Shown: in pieces, positions 1 to 7,345 of the stretch
How the letters are laid out: each line of letters opens with the position of its first letter
How positions within the stretch are numbered: position 1 is the first letter of the stretch
Source of the DNA: Austwickia sp. TVS 96-490-7B
Lineage (GTDB): Bacteria; Actinomycetota; Actinomycetes; Actinomycetales; Dermatophilaceae
Assembly (NCBI RefSeq): GCF_019331795.1
Contig: NZ_JAHPZL010000025.1
Location: 1 to 42,292, forward strand
Length of the DNA: 42,292 nt
Reading direction: 5' to 3'
Notes under the pieces: model-generated
Database searches by the model: none
What the model was told of the DNA's origin: nothing
The model's input: the letters and a program-made list of their open reading frames with translations, nothing else
Position numbers and translations under genes: made by a program

Positions 1-173
1 GGTGGCCGAACGTCCACCGGCAGTATGTGCGCAAAAACGGCGTTCCCATCCATCACGACTGGACGTCCGACCTGACCGGCTCTTATCGTCGTGCCGTTCA
101 CCAGGGGGGAAGCACCGCGGGACGTCTTGATCGTTCGGGAGGGGTGCATGACTGTTCAAGAAATGGTTTAGAC

Positions 174-1043
174 ATGGCTGGATGTGATGGGGGTCGAGCA
201 ATCCGCCCGTGGGGCGGACGACCATTAGGACTGGCAGCGGCGTCCATGCCCGGTGTCGCTCCGCATCTGATGGTCGAAAATGCCGCCCACGCTGGATTCG
301 ACTTCGTTGGTCTGCAACTCACCCCTGGGGTCGGCGCCCGCACCGGGAGGGTGTACGGCGGAGCCGCGTCTTGCGAGATGCACGCTGGTGGAGTGGAATC
401 TCGGCGTACCGCTCGGGCATTGATCGCGAACGGTGTCCTGCTTGAGGACATCAGCGGGGTGCTGCTGGACGGCCGGACCGAAGCCGCGCAGTGGCTGCCT
501 GTCCTGGAAGCCGGAGCCGCCCTCGGGGCAAAAACCCTCACCGTGACGATCACCGACCCTGACGCCACTCGACGAGACGACCATCTCGCCGCCCTCGTCC
601 ACGACGCCCGCGGCCACGGGATCGTCCCTGCTATCGAACCGGCAGCACGCAGCGCCGTACCTCACCTGATGGAAGCAGCAGATCTGGCTCGACGATGGGA
701 TTGCCTGATCCTGCCCGATCTGCTGCATCATCACCGCAGCCGCGCCACCTCCGCCCAGATCGCCGCCTACGCCGACCTGGTGGTGATGGTCCAACTGTGC
801 GACGTGGCGCCTCTGGCCGGTGGGCCTCGTTCACCGCGGGTGCTGCCTGGTGACGGAATCGCCGACATCGGCGCCTTCCTCAGTGCCTTCCCGGACCGGT
901 TGCCGGTCAGTGTGGAGGTGCCTTGGGTGCGCTCTGGACGAAGAGATGCGGCTTCTTGGGCACGTACGGCGTTCGCCGCATCTCGGGCCAGCGTCGAAGC
1001 CGCAGGGCTTTTCGCCGCCTGGGGCAGCGTCGAATCGTGGTGA
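174..1043 (+). CDS. Sugar phosphate isomerase/epimerase-like TIM-barrel protein
   Basis: The 289-residue product resembles the xylose isomerase-like TIM barrel (AP endonuclease 2) superfamily. It opens with a first strand (LGLAAASMPGVAPH) followed by AHAGFDFVGLQ, and later shows alternating strands and helices with acidic and His residues suited to metal binding (IEPAARS, LILPDLLHHH, QLCDVAP, SVEVPW). These proteins usually act on sugars or sugar phosphates in the cytoplasm; the substrate here cannot be told. The frame is open to the left window edge, but the residues before about 174 do not look like the family. ATG 174 has no clear ribosome binding site. An in-frame GTG at 144 lies only one base after GGGAGG. 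It converges with the secreted protein gene at 1188-1868. A role in amino-sugar use is only suggested by the nearby sialic acid genes. Confidence 0.6.
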   Translation: MAGCDGGRAIRPWGGRPLGLAAASMPGVAPHLMVENAAHAGFDFVGLQLTPGVGARTGRVYGGAASCEMHAGGVESRRTARALIANGVLLEDISGVLLDGRTEAAQWLPVLEAGAALGAKTLTVTITDPDATRRDDHLAALVHDARGHGIVPAIEPAARSAVPHLMEAADLARRWDCLILPDLLHHHRSRATSAQIAAYADLVVMVQLCDVAPLAGGPRSPRVLPGDGIADIGAFLSAFPDRLPVSVEVPWVRSGRRDAASWARTAFAASRASVEAAGLFAAWGSVESW

Positions 1044-1070
1044 TACCTCGGCCACGGCCGGTCGGGGCAG

Positions 1071-1089
1071 GGTTCCGGCCGGCCGGACC
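1071..1089. terminator. GC-rich palindrome between convergent genes
   Basis: GGTTCCGGCCGGCCGGACC is almost a perfect inverted repeat in the 144-bp gap between two convergent genes. It has no T-tract, so it would be an actinobacterial-type stem at best. No gene is seen in this gap. Confidence 0.25.
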
Positions 1090-1187
1090 GTGGGAGATGA
1101 CGACCTTCACGTCGGTAGGGGGCGTCGGCGGATGCTAAGGGGGAGCGGCCGACGACATGCAGTGCTGGTGGTCTCAGGAATAGCTGG

Positions 1188-1868
1188 TTAGCGGGCCTGC
1201 CGCTGATCGGTGGGGACATTTTCCGCCCGCCGCGCATTCAAGACATCGGACGGGTCAGAGTAGAGCTGGACTCGTACGGTGCTCGCCAACGGGGCCCGAC
1301 CATTGACCCGGGTGGGCTTACTCCAGGTGCCGTCCAACTTGCAGAACTGGTGGGTCCCATCAAAGGTGATCACCCCAAAGCCGTAGCTGGCCCGCGCCGT
1401 CTTCCCTGCAGGCACCTGGTACGGGCCAATCACCTGGCCAGCGTTCCAGGACATGGTGAACGCGAACGTCGGAGCAATCGTTGCTTTCACTGCGCTGGCG
1501 AACTGGCCGCCCACGTCGCCGCTGATCCCGGCGGTGAAGCTGTGGGTGCGAGCGAGGGTCTGGGTCAGGGGGATGGTGGCGGTGGTGTCATTGCGCATCT
1601 CGACAGCCCCGACTGGTTCGAAGGATTTCTGCGCACGTTCAATGACGACCCGGCTGTCTTCCCAGGCGTTGCAGACGGGCTTGGGGTTGAGCAGGTTTTT
1701 CTGGACCGGCCGTTTGTGCTGCTCTTTGACGATGGGGAGCGCGGGCACGCTGGTGTCGGAGTTGGCCGGGGCGACCGGCGCGGCGGTGGCGACCGCGGAC
1801 GGCATGATCAGTGCGATGGTTCCGAGTGCTACAGCCCCTGAGGCCAGACTGAGGGTACGGCGAATCAT
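1188..1868 (-). CDS. Secreted protein, possible beta-pore-forming (aerolysin/ETX-MTX2-like) fold
   Basis: The 226-residue protein has a Sec signal peptide (MIRRT, a hydrophobic run to about residue 29, then a VATAAP cleavage region). The mature part carries Ser/Thr-rich alternating strands of the kind seen in aerolysin-type toxins: MRNDTTATIPLTQTLARTHS, then FTAGISGDVGGQFASAVKA, then FAFTMSWNAGQ. Two Cys (NPKPVCNAW and HQFCKLDG) could form a disulfide. The start is supported by AGGAG six bases upstream of the ATG. The pore-former idea is inference from strand pattern only; an uncharacterised secreted protein is the safe call. It is alone on the minus strand with a roughly 250-bp upstream gap. 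Confidence 0.55.
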   Translation of the reverse strand: MIRRTLSLASGAVALGTIALIMPSAVATAAPVAPANSDTSVPALPIVKEQHKRPVQKNLLNPKPVCNAWEDSRVVIERAQKSFEPVGAVEMRNDTTATIPLTQTLARTHSFTAGISGDVGGQFASAVKATIAPTFAFTMSWNAGQVIGPYQVPAGKTARASYGFGVITFDGTHQFCKLDGTWSKPTRVNGRAPLASTVRVQLYSDPSDVLNARRAENVPTDQRQAR

Positions 1869-1944
1869 CCGTGTCTCCTGTCGGTTCTGGTCCGGCGGCG
1901 GACCCGCCAGACCAGACCACAGCTACTCCCTGCCGACCGTTCAT

Positions 1945-1968
1945 TCAAGACATTTGACCAAGTCTTGA
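1945..1968. promoter_or_regulatory. Inverted repeat upstream of the secreted protein gene
   Basis: TCAAGAC and GTCTTGA form perfect 7-bp arms around a 10-bp spacer, about 77 bp upstream of the secreted protein start at 1868. The layout fits a dimeric regulator site, but no regulator is identified. The rest of the 1869-2116 gap shows no gene. Confidence 0.3.
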
Positions 1969-2116
1969 GCCGATAGTTAGCAGTTGTTCACACCGCCAAA
2001 ACTGCTAGTGCCGTAGCTTTTTCCGATTTGCGGGGAATGTCCTTTCGTGGATGAACGTCATAGGGCTTTTCCCAAGATGGCGTCAATGGCTGACGTGACG
2101 TCGCCTGGGGCGGTGA

Positions 2117-2797
2117 TCAGTGAGTCATGGCATCGGCGAACCATCCGGTGAGGGTGGTGGGGTGTGTGATCGCGGTCCCGACGACAACGGCGAAGGCTCC
2201 GGCGAGGAGCGCTGCTCTGGCGTGGTCGGGGGTGTGGATCCGGCCTTCGGCGATCACCGGGATGTCAGGCAGAGCGTCGGTGATGAGCTGGAGCAGTTCC
2301 AGGTCTGGCCCAGGGGTGCTGGCCCGTTCAGGGGTGTATCCAGCCAGGGTTGTCCCGATCAGGTCGGCTCCGGCGTCTGCGGCGGCTAAGGCGTCGTCGA
2401 GTGATCCGCAGTCGGCCATGATCGACGAGGTGGGGTGGCTCTCCCGAAGCGCAGTGACGGTCTGGGCGAGGGTTAATCCGTCAGGTCTGGGGCGGCGGGT
2501 GCCGTCCAGAGCGACGATCGTGGCCCCGGCGTCGAGGACAGCCCGGGCATGGCGCACTGTCGGGGTGATGAAGACACCCTCGTGACCGCTTTTCCACAGG
2601 CCAATGACAGGGACGTCGACGCGGCCGGTGATGAAGGAGATGTCCGCCAGCCCTTGGGCGCGGATGCCGGCGGCGCCCCCGATGACAGCGGCCTGTGCCA
2701 TTTGAGCCATGGTTTCGGGGTGGCGGAGCGGTTCCCCCGGGTAGGCCTGGCAGGACACGATCAGGCGGTGACGGAGAAGGTCAAGTACAGCGGACAT
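2117..2797 (-). CDS. nanE: N-acetylmannosamine-6-phosphate 2-epimerase NanE
   Basis: NanE converts N-acetylmannosamine-6-phosphate to N-acetylglucosamine-6-phosphate in sialic acid breakdown, in the cytoplasm. The 226-residue protein has the family length and TIM-barrel landmarks: LIVSCQAYPGEPLRHPETMAQ at the N-terminus, AAGIRAQG, PVIGLWKSG, VALDGTRRPRPDG, IMADCGSLDDALAA, GADLIGTTLAGYT, PVIAEGRIHTPDHARAALLAGAFAVVVGTAIT. The Lys in GLWK and the Glu in AEGR occupy the expected catalytic positions. The start is set by GAAGGA just upstream of ATG 2797. It lies 49 bp downstream of the sialidase on the same strand, so the two are probably co-transcribed. Confidence 0.93.
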   Translation of the reverse strand: MSAVLDLLRHRLIVSCQAYPGEPLRHPETMAQMAQAAVIGGAAGIRAQGLADISFITGRVDVPVIGLWKSGHEGVFITPTVRHARAVLDAGATIVALDGTRRPRPDGLTLAQTVTALRESHPTSSIMADCGSLDDALAAADAGADLIGTTLAGYTPERASTPGPDLELLQLITDALPDIPVIAEGRIHTPDHARAALLAGAFAVVVGTAITHPTTLTGWFADAMTH

Positions 2798-2846
2798 GGG
2801 TTCCTTCGACGTGGGTCCGGTGGCGGGATGTGTCGTGGCTGCGATG

Positions 2847-4022
2847 TCAGCTCTGGCAGGTCTGTCCTAGCCAGGACAGGTCGAATCGGGCAAAGCGGAT
2901 GCCGTTGTGGCCGGGTTCATAGGCCAGGCCGATTGTGCCGTCGGGTAGCACCGCCAGTGAGGTGTAGGCGGTCTGACCGGGCTGGAACACCTTGGACACC
3001 GGCCAGGTTTTGCCATCGTCGCAGCTCATCCGGATGGTGCCATTGGTACGGGATGTGGATGAGGCGGCATGGGAGAACAGCAGCACTTTGGCTTGGGCGC
3101 TGCCCTGCGGCGCGTCCGGGTAGGCGCGGATGAGGGAAGCATTGTTGGCGGGGTCGATGAGGTTTTTGTCGATGCTCACCTCACCCCAGGTGGCACCGCC
3201 GTCCTGGGAGTATGCGATCTTGCGATATCCAGAGCGGGCGGAGTCGCGGGAGTTCATCATGAGTCGTCCGTCGGAGAGCTCGACGACTTTGTTCTCGTCC
3301 ATCCCCGTTCCCACCGCGGCCCCGGCTGTCCAGGTGGCGCCGTGGTCGTCGGAGTACACCGAGACCGCGCGCTGGTTTTTGCCGCCATCAATGATGGTGA
3401 ACTGTTGGACCAGTCGACCTGCGTGAGCGCCGTACCGCAGTTGGATGCCATTCCCGGAGGTCGCGAATCGGGAGCGCCAGGTCGGGTCCGGGGTGATCTG
3501 CGCGGTGATGGTCTGGTGGGTCCAGGTCTGGCCGTCGTCATCGGAACGGGACACTTCGGCGTGCAGGACCTGCCGGTCGTGCGGGTCGGTGCCAGGTCGG
3601 GACCCGGCGAAGCCTTGGTCGTAGCTGAGCACATGGAAGTTGAAGACCGATTTAGTCTGCTGATCCACCACAAAGCTGGGATCGGAATAGCCCTCTCTGG
3701 GGCTGTTTTTCCCACCGTGCACGGTCTGTTGAGGACCGAAGGTCAGACCGCCGTCCTGGGATCGGCGTTGCAGGATGCTGTTGGGACCGGGGGCGTCATT
3801 GCTCTGAGGTCGTCCGTCGTAGGAGACCAGGATGTGCCCGCCAGGACTGACTGCGACGGCGGGGATGCGGTAGTTCGGGAATCCGCCCTGTCCGCCGACG
3901 GCGAGGTCCTGCTCGGCGTACGGCGGTGATCCGGGGTCAGCGGACGCTGGGACGGAGAAGAGCAGCACCGGGGCGGTGATCGCCAGGGCGAGAGCGCGAA
4001 GCGCATGCCGAGAAGGGGACAT
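2847..4022 (-). CDS. nanH: Secreted exo-alpha-sialidase (GH33)
   Basis: This enzyme releases terminal sialic acids from host glycoconjugates outside the cell. A signal peptide (residues 1 to about 28, cleavage near PASA-DP) precedes a six-bladed propeller. Counting from ATG 4022, the Y/FRIP motif is at 51-54. Asp boxes (SxDxGxTW type) lie near 88, 160, 224, 272 and 333. By comparison with the Micromonospora NedA catalytic domain, the active-site set is R52, D76, E244, R259, R325, Y353 and E369; all are present. There is no extra lectin or Big domain, so this is the short form. ATG 4022 has AAGGA six bases upstream; ATG 4028 is in frame, but AAGGA abuts it. It probably heads an operon with nanE. 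An operator-like motif sits 43 bp upstream. Confidence 0.93.
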   Translation of the reverse strand: MSPSRHALRALALAITAPVLLFSVPASADPGSPPYAEQDLAVGGQGGFPNYRIPAVAVSPGGHILVSYDGRPQSNDAPGPNSILQRRSQDGGLTFGPQQTVHGGKNSPREGYSDPSFVVDQQTKSVFNFHVLSYDQGFAGSRPGTDPHDRQVLHAEVSRSDDDGQTWTHQTITAQITPDPTWRSRFATSGNGIQLRYGAHAGRLVQQFTIIDGGKNQRAVSVYSDDHGATWTAGAAVGTGMDENKVVELSDGRLMMNSRDSARSGYRKIAYSQDGGATWGEVSIDKNLIDPANNASLIRAYPDAPQGSAQAKVLLFSHAASSTSRTNGTIRMSCDDGKTWPVSKVFQPGQTAYTSLAVLPDGTIGLAYEPGHNGIRFARFDLSWLGQTCQS

Positions 4023-4064
4023 CGTCATTCCTTAGTGGGACGAAGGTGGCCTCACAGTACGACA

Positions 4065-4083
4065 TCAGATGTCCGATGTCAGG
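4065..4083. promoter_or_regulatory. Operator-like motif, copy 1 (candidate NanR/GntR site)
   Basis: TCAGATGTCCGATGTCAGG here differs from the motif at 8258-8276 at only two positions. The preceding bases make a perfect GACATC-A-GATGTC palindrome (4061-4073), the kind of site bound by GntR/FCD dimers. It lies between the divergent sialidase and the RiPP-type genes, so it could control either. The regulator is most likely the GntR protein at 7346-8068. Confidence 0.6.
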
Positions 4084-4197
4084 TGATTCCGGCGGCACGA
4101 TCTGTCGATGGCGATGCGCTGAAGAGTCCAGCAACAACGTTGCCGTCGTAAGAAGTTCACTCGCCATCCATCGTTCTGGTGCGGTGAGCTCCGTAGC

Positions 4198-4377
4198 GTG
4201 ACGTCCATGGCCAAGCCCCGCAGCGGCCAACACCACCTCCCCACCATCGGCCTTCACCGAGCCGCTGATGTCCATCGACTCTGGAACGCCGACGCCGCAG
4301 ACCCCCTGACCGCGCACAGCAGCGACCTACGCCGAGTCTTCGACTCGACGCACATCCCTGGCGCCACGACGTACTGA
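4198..4377 (+). CDS. Small ORF upstream of radical SAM maturase, possible second RiPP peptide or leader
   Basis: The ORF encodes 59 residues from GTG 4198, which has GGTGAG nine bases upstream, or 56 residues from ATG 4207. About 79% of codons end in G or C, far above chance and similar to real genes here. The product is hydrophilic and His/Asp/Arg-rich (KPRSGQHHLPTIGLHRAADV) and ends in HIPGATTY, with no membrane segment. It reads in the same direction as the 28-residue peptide and the radical SAM gene. Its family is not recognised. It could be a RiPP precursor, an accessory peptide or a degenerate remnant. Confidence 0.4.
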   Translation: MTSMAKPRSGQHHLPTIGLHRAADVHRLWNADAADPLTAHSSDLRRVFDSTHIPGATTY

Positions 4378-4495
4378 GAATCCCAGAGACGTCCACATCC
4401 CTGCAGATCCAGCCCCACAGTGATCGCACCCTAGGCCCCGGTCCGTCACCCGGCGTGCCGGTCCCGCCCCGTCATGAGGGAGGAGGTGTTTCACG

Positions 4496-4582
4496 ATGCG
4501 CAAGACCACAGTGCACAACAACCCGCTCGATCTCGCCAGCCCCGATCGTGCCATCCGCATCAAGATCATCATCGAAGCCTGA
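4496..4582 (+). CDS. Candidate RiPP precursor peptide, 28 aa
   Basis: ATG 4496 follows a near-perfect Shine-Dalgarno (GGAGGAGG, 4479-4486) with a 9-base spacer, and 22 of 27 codons after the start end in G or C. The peptide starts MRKTTVHNNPLDL, continues through ASPDRA and ends IRIKIIIEA. It is a polar N-terminal half followed by a beta-branched, Ile-rich tail. It is the last gene before the B12 radical SAM maturase (111 bp away), with a stable hairpin between them. That layout is typical of RiPP precursors, which must be made in excess of their enzymes. B12 radical SAM methylases act on unactivated carbons, so the Ile/Lys tail is a reasonable core, by inference. No known precursor family is recognised. 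Confidence 0.55.
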   Translation: MRKTTVHNNPLDLASPDRAIRIKIIIEA

Positions 4583-4606
4583 CGGCCGAGGAATCACCGG
4601 GGTCGG

Positions 4607-4645
4607 CTCTGGCGCAGCAGGGACCCTCCCGTTGCTGCGCCAGAG
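4607..4645. terminator. Strong hairpin between precursor and maturase genes (attenuator-like)
   Basis: CTCTGGCGCAGCA (4607-4619) and TGCTGCGCCAGAG (4633-4645) are perfect 13-bp arms around a 13-base loop that can itself pair GGGA with TCCC. There is no T-run. The placement fits a partial terminator or mRNA-stabilising stem that favours the upstream peptide message over the downstream enzyme genes. Confidence 0.6.
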
Positions 4646-4693
4646 TCGGCGCCACACCGGACCACGATCACCTCGACTGTGTGAGGGACCGCT

Positions 4694-6640
4694 ATGAAAA
4701 TCAGCCTCGTCAACATGCCCTGGGCCCTCGTCGACGTCCCATCCCTGGCCCTGGGAATCCTCCGAGAAGTAGTGACCCGACGGCATCCCCACATGCAGGT
4801 CGATGTCATCCACGCCAATCTCGACTACGTCGACTGGATCGTCTCACGCCGAGAGTTCACCCTCGCGGATTATCAGTACCTCGCCCTGGACTCCTACTTC
4901 CAGGGCATCGGAGACTGGGTCTTTGCCGGTGCACTCCACGACGACCCCACCTGGCAGGCCGATGCACTTCGCACCGCACCTCAGCTGACATCAGAACAGA
5001 TCCACTGTGCGACAGACCTGCGCAGCTTAGCCAAACCGTTCGTGACCGAACTCATCGACCAGCTCATCACCACCCAACCTGACGTCGTCGGATTCACCTC
5101 AACGTTCCAGCAGAACGTCGCAGCGCTCGCGGCTGCCAAAGAGCTCAAACAGCGCGACCCTGAGGTGACGATTGTCTTCGGGGGAGCGAACTGCGACGAC
5201 AAGCAAGGTGCGGCCGTGCTGCGCAACTTCGGTTTTCTCGATCTCGTGGTGCGCGGCGAAGGCGAGAAGGCTTTCCCTGATCTTCTTGAGGTCTTAGAAC
5301 GTCATGGTCGTCACGCTCCGCATGAACTTTTCGCCGACATTCCCGGCTTGTGTCGACGCGCGCCCAGCGGGGACATCCTGATCGTCCCGATGGGTTCTCA
5401 GCCATTGATGCCGCAGGACATGTCTCGACCTGACTTCAGGGGATATATCGACCGATTGGCGGCGTCGCATGCGCATGACTGGGTGGAGCCAAAACTCGTC
5501 GTCGAGGGTGCCCGGGGATGTTGGTGGGGTGAGCGGCATCATTGCACTTTTTGTGGCCTCAACGGGTCCTCTTTGCAGTTTCGCAGCAAGGCGCCAGAGG
5601 TTTTCTATGATGAAGTTGTCGGCCTAGTCCGCGAGCATCAGGTGCTTGATATGTTTGTGGTCGACAACATCTTGGATATGGGGTATATGCGGACATTTAT
5701 CTCCCAGCTGATCGAGTCTGGCCATGATCTACGGCTCCAGTATGAGATCAAGGCCAATATGAAGAAGGATCAACTTCGGTCGCTGGTGGAGGCTGGGGTG
5801 GTGATCGTTCAGCCGGGTATTGAGAATCTCAGTTCACGAGTGCTGGCCCTGATGGATAAAGGGGTCACTGGTTGCCTGAATGTGCGGATGCTGCGGGATG
5901 CAGCGAGCGTGGGATTATCGGTCGCTTGGAATTATTTGTACGGATTTCCTGGGGAGACTGAGCAGGACTACCTCCCCTTGGTTGCACAATTCCCTGCCTT
6001 GCATCATCTTCCCCCTTTAGGGGGCGTTACCCGTATCGCTATCGAAAGGTTCAGTCCCTTTTTCGATCGCCCAGATCTCGGATTCTCTCCGCTGTCGCCG
6101 CATCCGCAATATGCGCGTAATTACGACCTGCCAGTCGACGAACTCACTGATCTAGCCTATCTTTTTGTCGGTCCCTCCCATGGCATCAATGAGGACGTTG
6201 CCGACCAGATCCGAGCAGCGACGAATCGGTGGCAGGAGTGCTATCCCGACGCTGTTTTGACCGGCACTGACCTCGGAGACCAGATACTCCTGAGGTCTCG
6301 TCGTGTTGATTATGATTGGGATGTCCAGTGGATCACCGACCCGGCAGAGATCGCGCTATTCAGAGCGTTGGAACAACCCCGCTCTCTGGTGTCATTGGCC
6401 GCGCAGTCCTTCGGGCCGTCTGGATCTGGCCAGCTGCACAGCTCGACCCTCCACGAGATCTTGGACCGATGGCTGGGGTGGGGGGTGGTTTTCACCGAAG
6501 ACGGCTATTACATCCATGTGGTGCCCGATGACACTAACCAGCATCTGCTCCGATTCGACTGCCATCGGAGCCACCGACACACCCCCGACAAGGACGACGC
6601 CCACCGCAACCCTGATGCGCAGCAGGTGGCTCAGCGATGA
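4694..6640 (+). CDS. B12-binding radical SAM RiPP maturase (ribosomal peptide maturation radical SAM protein 1 / C-methyltransferase type)
   Basis: The 648-residue protein has an N-terminal cobalamin-binding-like region (MKISLVNMPWALVDVPSLAL, then VGFTSTFQQN, VFGGANCDD and VRGEGEKAFPDLL around residues 130-200). It is followed by a radical SAM barrel with the unusual CWWGERHHCTFCGLN motif. The cluster cysteines are C276, C284 and C287 (CX7CX2C). This motif and the N-terminal PWALVDVPS signature are characteristic of the RiPP maturation radical SAM C-methyltransferase family. Such enzymes use SAM, a 4Fe-4S cluster and cobalamin, typically to methylate carbon atoms in a precursor peptide. ATG 4694 has GAGGGA upstream. 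The stop overlaps the next gene by 4 bp (ATGA). The substrate is probably a small peptide encoded just upstream; no leader-binding RRE domain is obvious. Confidence 0.88.
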   Translation: MKISLVNMPWALVDVPSLALGILREVVTRRHPHMQVDVIHANLDYVDWIVSRREFTLADYQYLALDSYFQGIGDWVFAGALHDDPTWQADALRTAPQLTSEQIHCATDLRSLAKPFVTELIDQLITTQPDVVGFTSTFQQNVAALAAAKELKQRDPEVTIVFGGANCDDKQGAAVLRNFGFLDLVVRGEGEKAFPDLLEVLERHGRHAPHELFADIPGLCRRAPSGDILIVPMGSQPLMPQDMSRPDFRGYIDRLAASHAHDWVEPKLVVEGARGCWWGERHHCTFCGLNGSSLQFRSKAPEVFYDEVVGLVREHQVLDMFVVDNILDMGYMRTFISQLIESGHDLRLQYEIKANMKKDQLRSLVEAGVVIVQPGIENLSSRVLALMDKGVTGCLNVRMLRDAASVGLSVAWNYLYGFPGETEQDYLPLVAQFPALHHLPPLGGVTRIAIERFSPFFDRPDLGFSPLSPHPQYARNYDLPVDELTDLAYLFVGPSHGINEDVADQIRAATNRWQECYPDAVLTGTDLGDQILLRSRRVDYDWDVQWITDPAEIALFRALEQPRSLVSLAAQSFGPSGSGQLHSSTLHEILDRWLGWGVVFTEDGYYIHVVPDDTNQHLLRFDCHRSHRHTPDKDDAHRNPDAQQVAQR

Positions 6641-7317
6641 CGGCCACGATCACGGGGAATCCGCGCACCACCACGATCCCGCTGATCGTGTGGGGTCACC
6701 ACGACGTCGACGTGCCAGTGCCAGCAGTGTCACCGGATCTGATCATCGGCGACCACATCCCGCCAGCAGGGGTGGCGATCGCTCAGCGGGTCGACGAATG
6801 GGTACGCCGCGGTGTCCGTCGGGTGCAGCTGCCGGAGGTCGTCGACCTCACCAGCAAGTACGACGGCCGAGATGTCGTGACGATGTTGATGACGGTAGCG
6901 GAGCTGACCAGCCGGGGGATGAGCGTCGACTGGGAGCTGGATCTCACCGCCAACATGTCCACCTGGGTGGGAATCACTCATCTAGCGCCACCTCGTGTCC
7001 TGCACGGCGACGCTGACGGGACGATCCTCGCGCAGTGGCGCGACGCCTTCTACGTTGATCAGTGTCTCTACCGTCACGGTCCGGGTTTCGTGCAAGTCCG
7101 CGACCGTCGCGACGGGACCTTACGGTGCATCGTCATCGACGATCCGGCGTACCTACATGCCTGTACCGCCCTCATCCAGGGATGCCAGACCCATGAGGTG
7201 CCTGCGGACATTCTCGATGACTATCTCGAAGAAATGCTGGTGGCAGTGGTCGGTGCGTGGGCTTGGTGGCTTCCTTATCGGGTCCGGCGGTGGCCCGACC
7301 CGTCCTTCGCTGTCTGA
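6637..7317 (+). CDS. DUF5825-like protein, partner of the radical SAM maturase
   Basis: The 226-residue protein has no signal peptide or membrane segment. It has an N-terminal region of short strands and a helix (VAIAQRVDEWVRRGVRRVQLPEVVDL), then a conserved-looking centre (QCLYRHGPGFVQVRDRRDG) and an acidic C-terminal helix. This resembles DUF5825, an actinobacterial family I recall as a genomic neighbour of RiPP radical SAM proteins of the type encoded upstream. The ATGA overlap (6637-6640) implies translational coupling and a common function, perhaps substrate delivery or complex formation. No catalytic motif is recognised. It converges with the GntR gene 28 bp downstream. Confidence 0.7.
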   Translation: MTATITGNPRTTTIPLIVWGHHDVDVPVPAVSPDLIIGDHIPPAGVAIAQRVDEWVRRGVRRVQLPEVVDLTSKYDGRDVVTMLMTVAELTSRGMSVDWELDLTANMSTWVGITHLAPPRVLHGDADGTILAQWRDAFYVDQCLYRHGPGFVQVRDRRDGTLRCIVIDDPAYLHACTALIQGCQTHEVPADILDDYLEEMLVAVVGAWAWWLPYRVRRWPDPSFAV

Positions 7318-7345
7318 GGGGTGCGGTCCTTCTGGCGGAGTCGAC

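Noticed and set aside
1350-1968. Long open frames on the plus strand opposite the secreted protein gene
   Set aside because: They are antisense shadows. The minus frame has a signal peptide, a ribosome binding site and sensible composition.
3069-3929. 286-codon plus-strand frame opposite the sialidase
   Set aside because: The minus frame has all sialidase motifs; the plus frame is a GC-driven shadow.
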